Positions 4,995 to 5,011 of a stretch of DNA of 5,011 nucleotides are shown piece after piece (the first letter of the stretch is position 1; the number at the start of each line of letters is the position of its first letter). This DNA is from an uncultured Bacteroidales bacterium (GTDB lineage: Bacteria > Bacteroidota > Bacteroidia > Bacteroidales > Muribaculaceae), in the NCBI GenBank assembly GCA_900552315.1, contig URZM01000161.1, positions 1 to 5,011 of the forward strand. Direction: 5' to 3'. The position numbers and the translations under genes are program-made. The notes under the pieces were generated by a model. It saw only the letters and a list, made by a program, of their open reading frames with translations. It searched no databases and was not told the origin of the DNA.

Positions 4995-5011
4995 TCAGCG
5001 GCGTTTGCCGT
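4995..5011 (-). CDS. Possible 3' end of a converging gene (partial)
   Basis: On the minus strand the last bases read Gly-Lys-Arg-Arg followed by TGA (stop at 4995-4997). A basic tail directly before a stop, 22 nt from the long hairpin at 4931-4972, would fit the C-terminus of a gene entering from beyond the right edge. Only four complete codons are visible, so this is a weak suggestion and no product can be named. Confidence 0.2.

Overview
The window looks like a piece of chromosome from a GC-rich member of the Bacteroidales (Bacteroidota). Three things point there. The rplU promoter matches the Bacteroidota -33/-7 consensus (TTTG, 19 nt, TAnnTTTG). None of the genes has a convincing Shine-Dalgarno sequence. 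Two adjacent genes encode secreted DUF1573 proteins, a family abundant in this phylum. A Muribaculaceae- or Alistipes-like genome would fit the base composition, but the genus cannot be fixed from the sequence alone.

Layout. Positions 1-189 are non-coding and repetitive: two perfect hairpins, then a direct repeat of about 34 nt in two full copies and one decayed copy. Positions 190-3902 carry four minus-strand genes in a row, read from right to left. The first is a small one-domain secreted DUF1573 protein (3510-3902). The second is a larger secreted protein that appears to be a triplicated DUF1573/ASH-like fold (2420-3502). The third is meaB, the GTPase chaperone of methylmalonyl-CoA mutase (1281-2375). 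The last is an unrecognised single-pass membrane protein with a proline-rich N-terminus, a charged helix and a YD/RHS-like C-terminal region (190-1236). Gaps are 7, 44 and 44 nt with no obvious internal promoter or terminator, so one transcript is plausible. A divergent intergenic region (3903-4184) holds a strong promoter for the plus-strand ribosomal genes and a partial promoter for the minus-strand operon.

Positions 4185-4787 are the rplU-rpmA pair (50S proteins L21 and L27), closed by a clear intrinsic terminator at 4817-4844. The remaining 167 bases hold an 8-nt tandem repeat, a 9-nt repeat made of GTCSGAC cores, and a very stable long hairpin. The last few bases may be the 3' end of a converging minus-strand gene.

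How the genes work together. rplU-rpmA is standard translation machinery. MeaB protects and gates cobalamin loading of methylmalonyl-CoA mutase, used by Bacteroidales in the succinate-propionate pathway; the mutase genes themselves are not in this window. The two DUF1573 proteins and the membrane protein are envelope proteins of unknown role, and nothing in the sequence links them biochemically to MeaB beyond co-orientation. I found no mobile element, CRISPR array, tRNA or rRNA. Most of the window is ordinary core genome; the less ordinary parts are the repeats at both ends, the three-domain DUF1573 protein and the unrecognised membrane protein.
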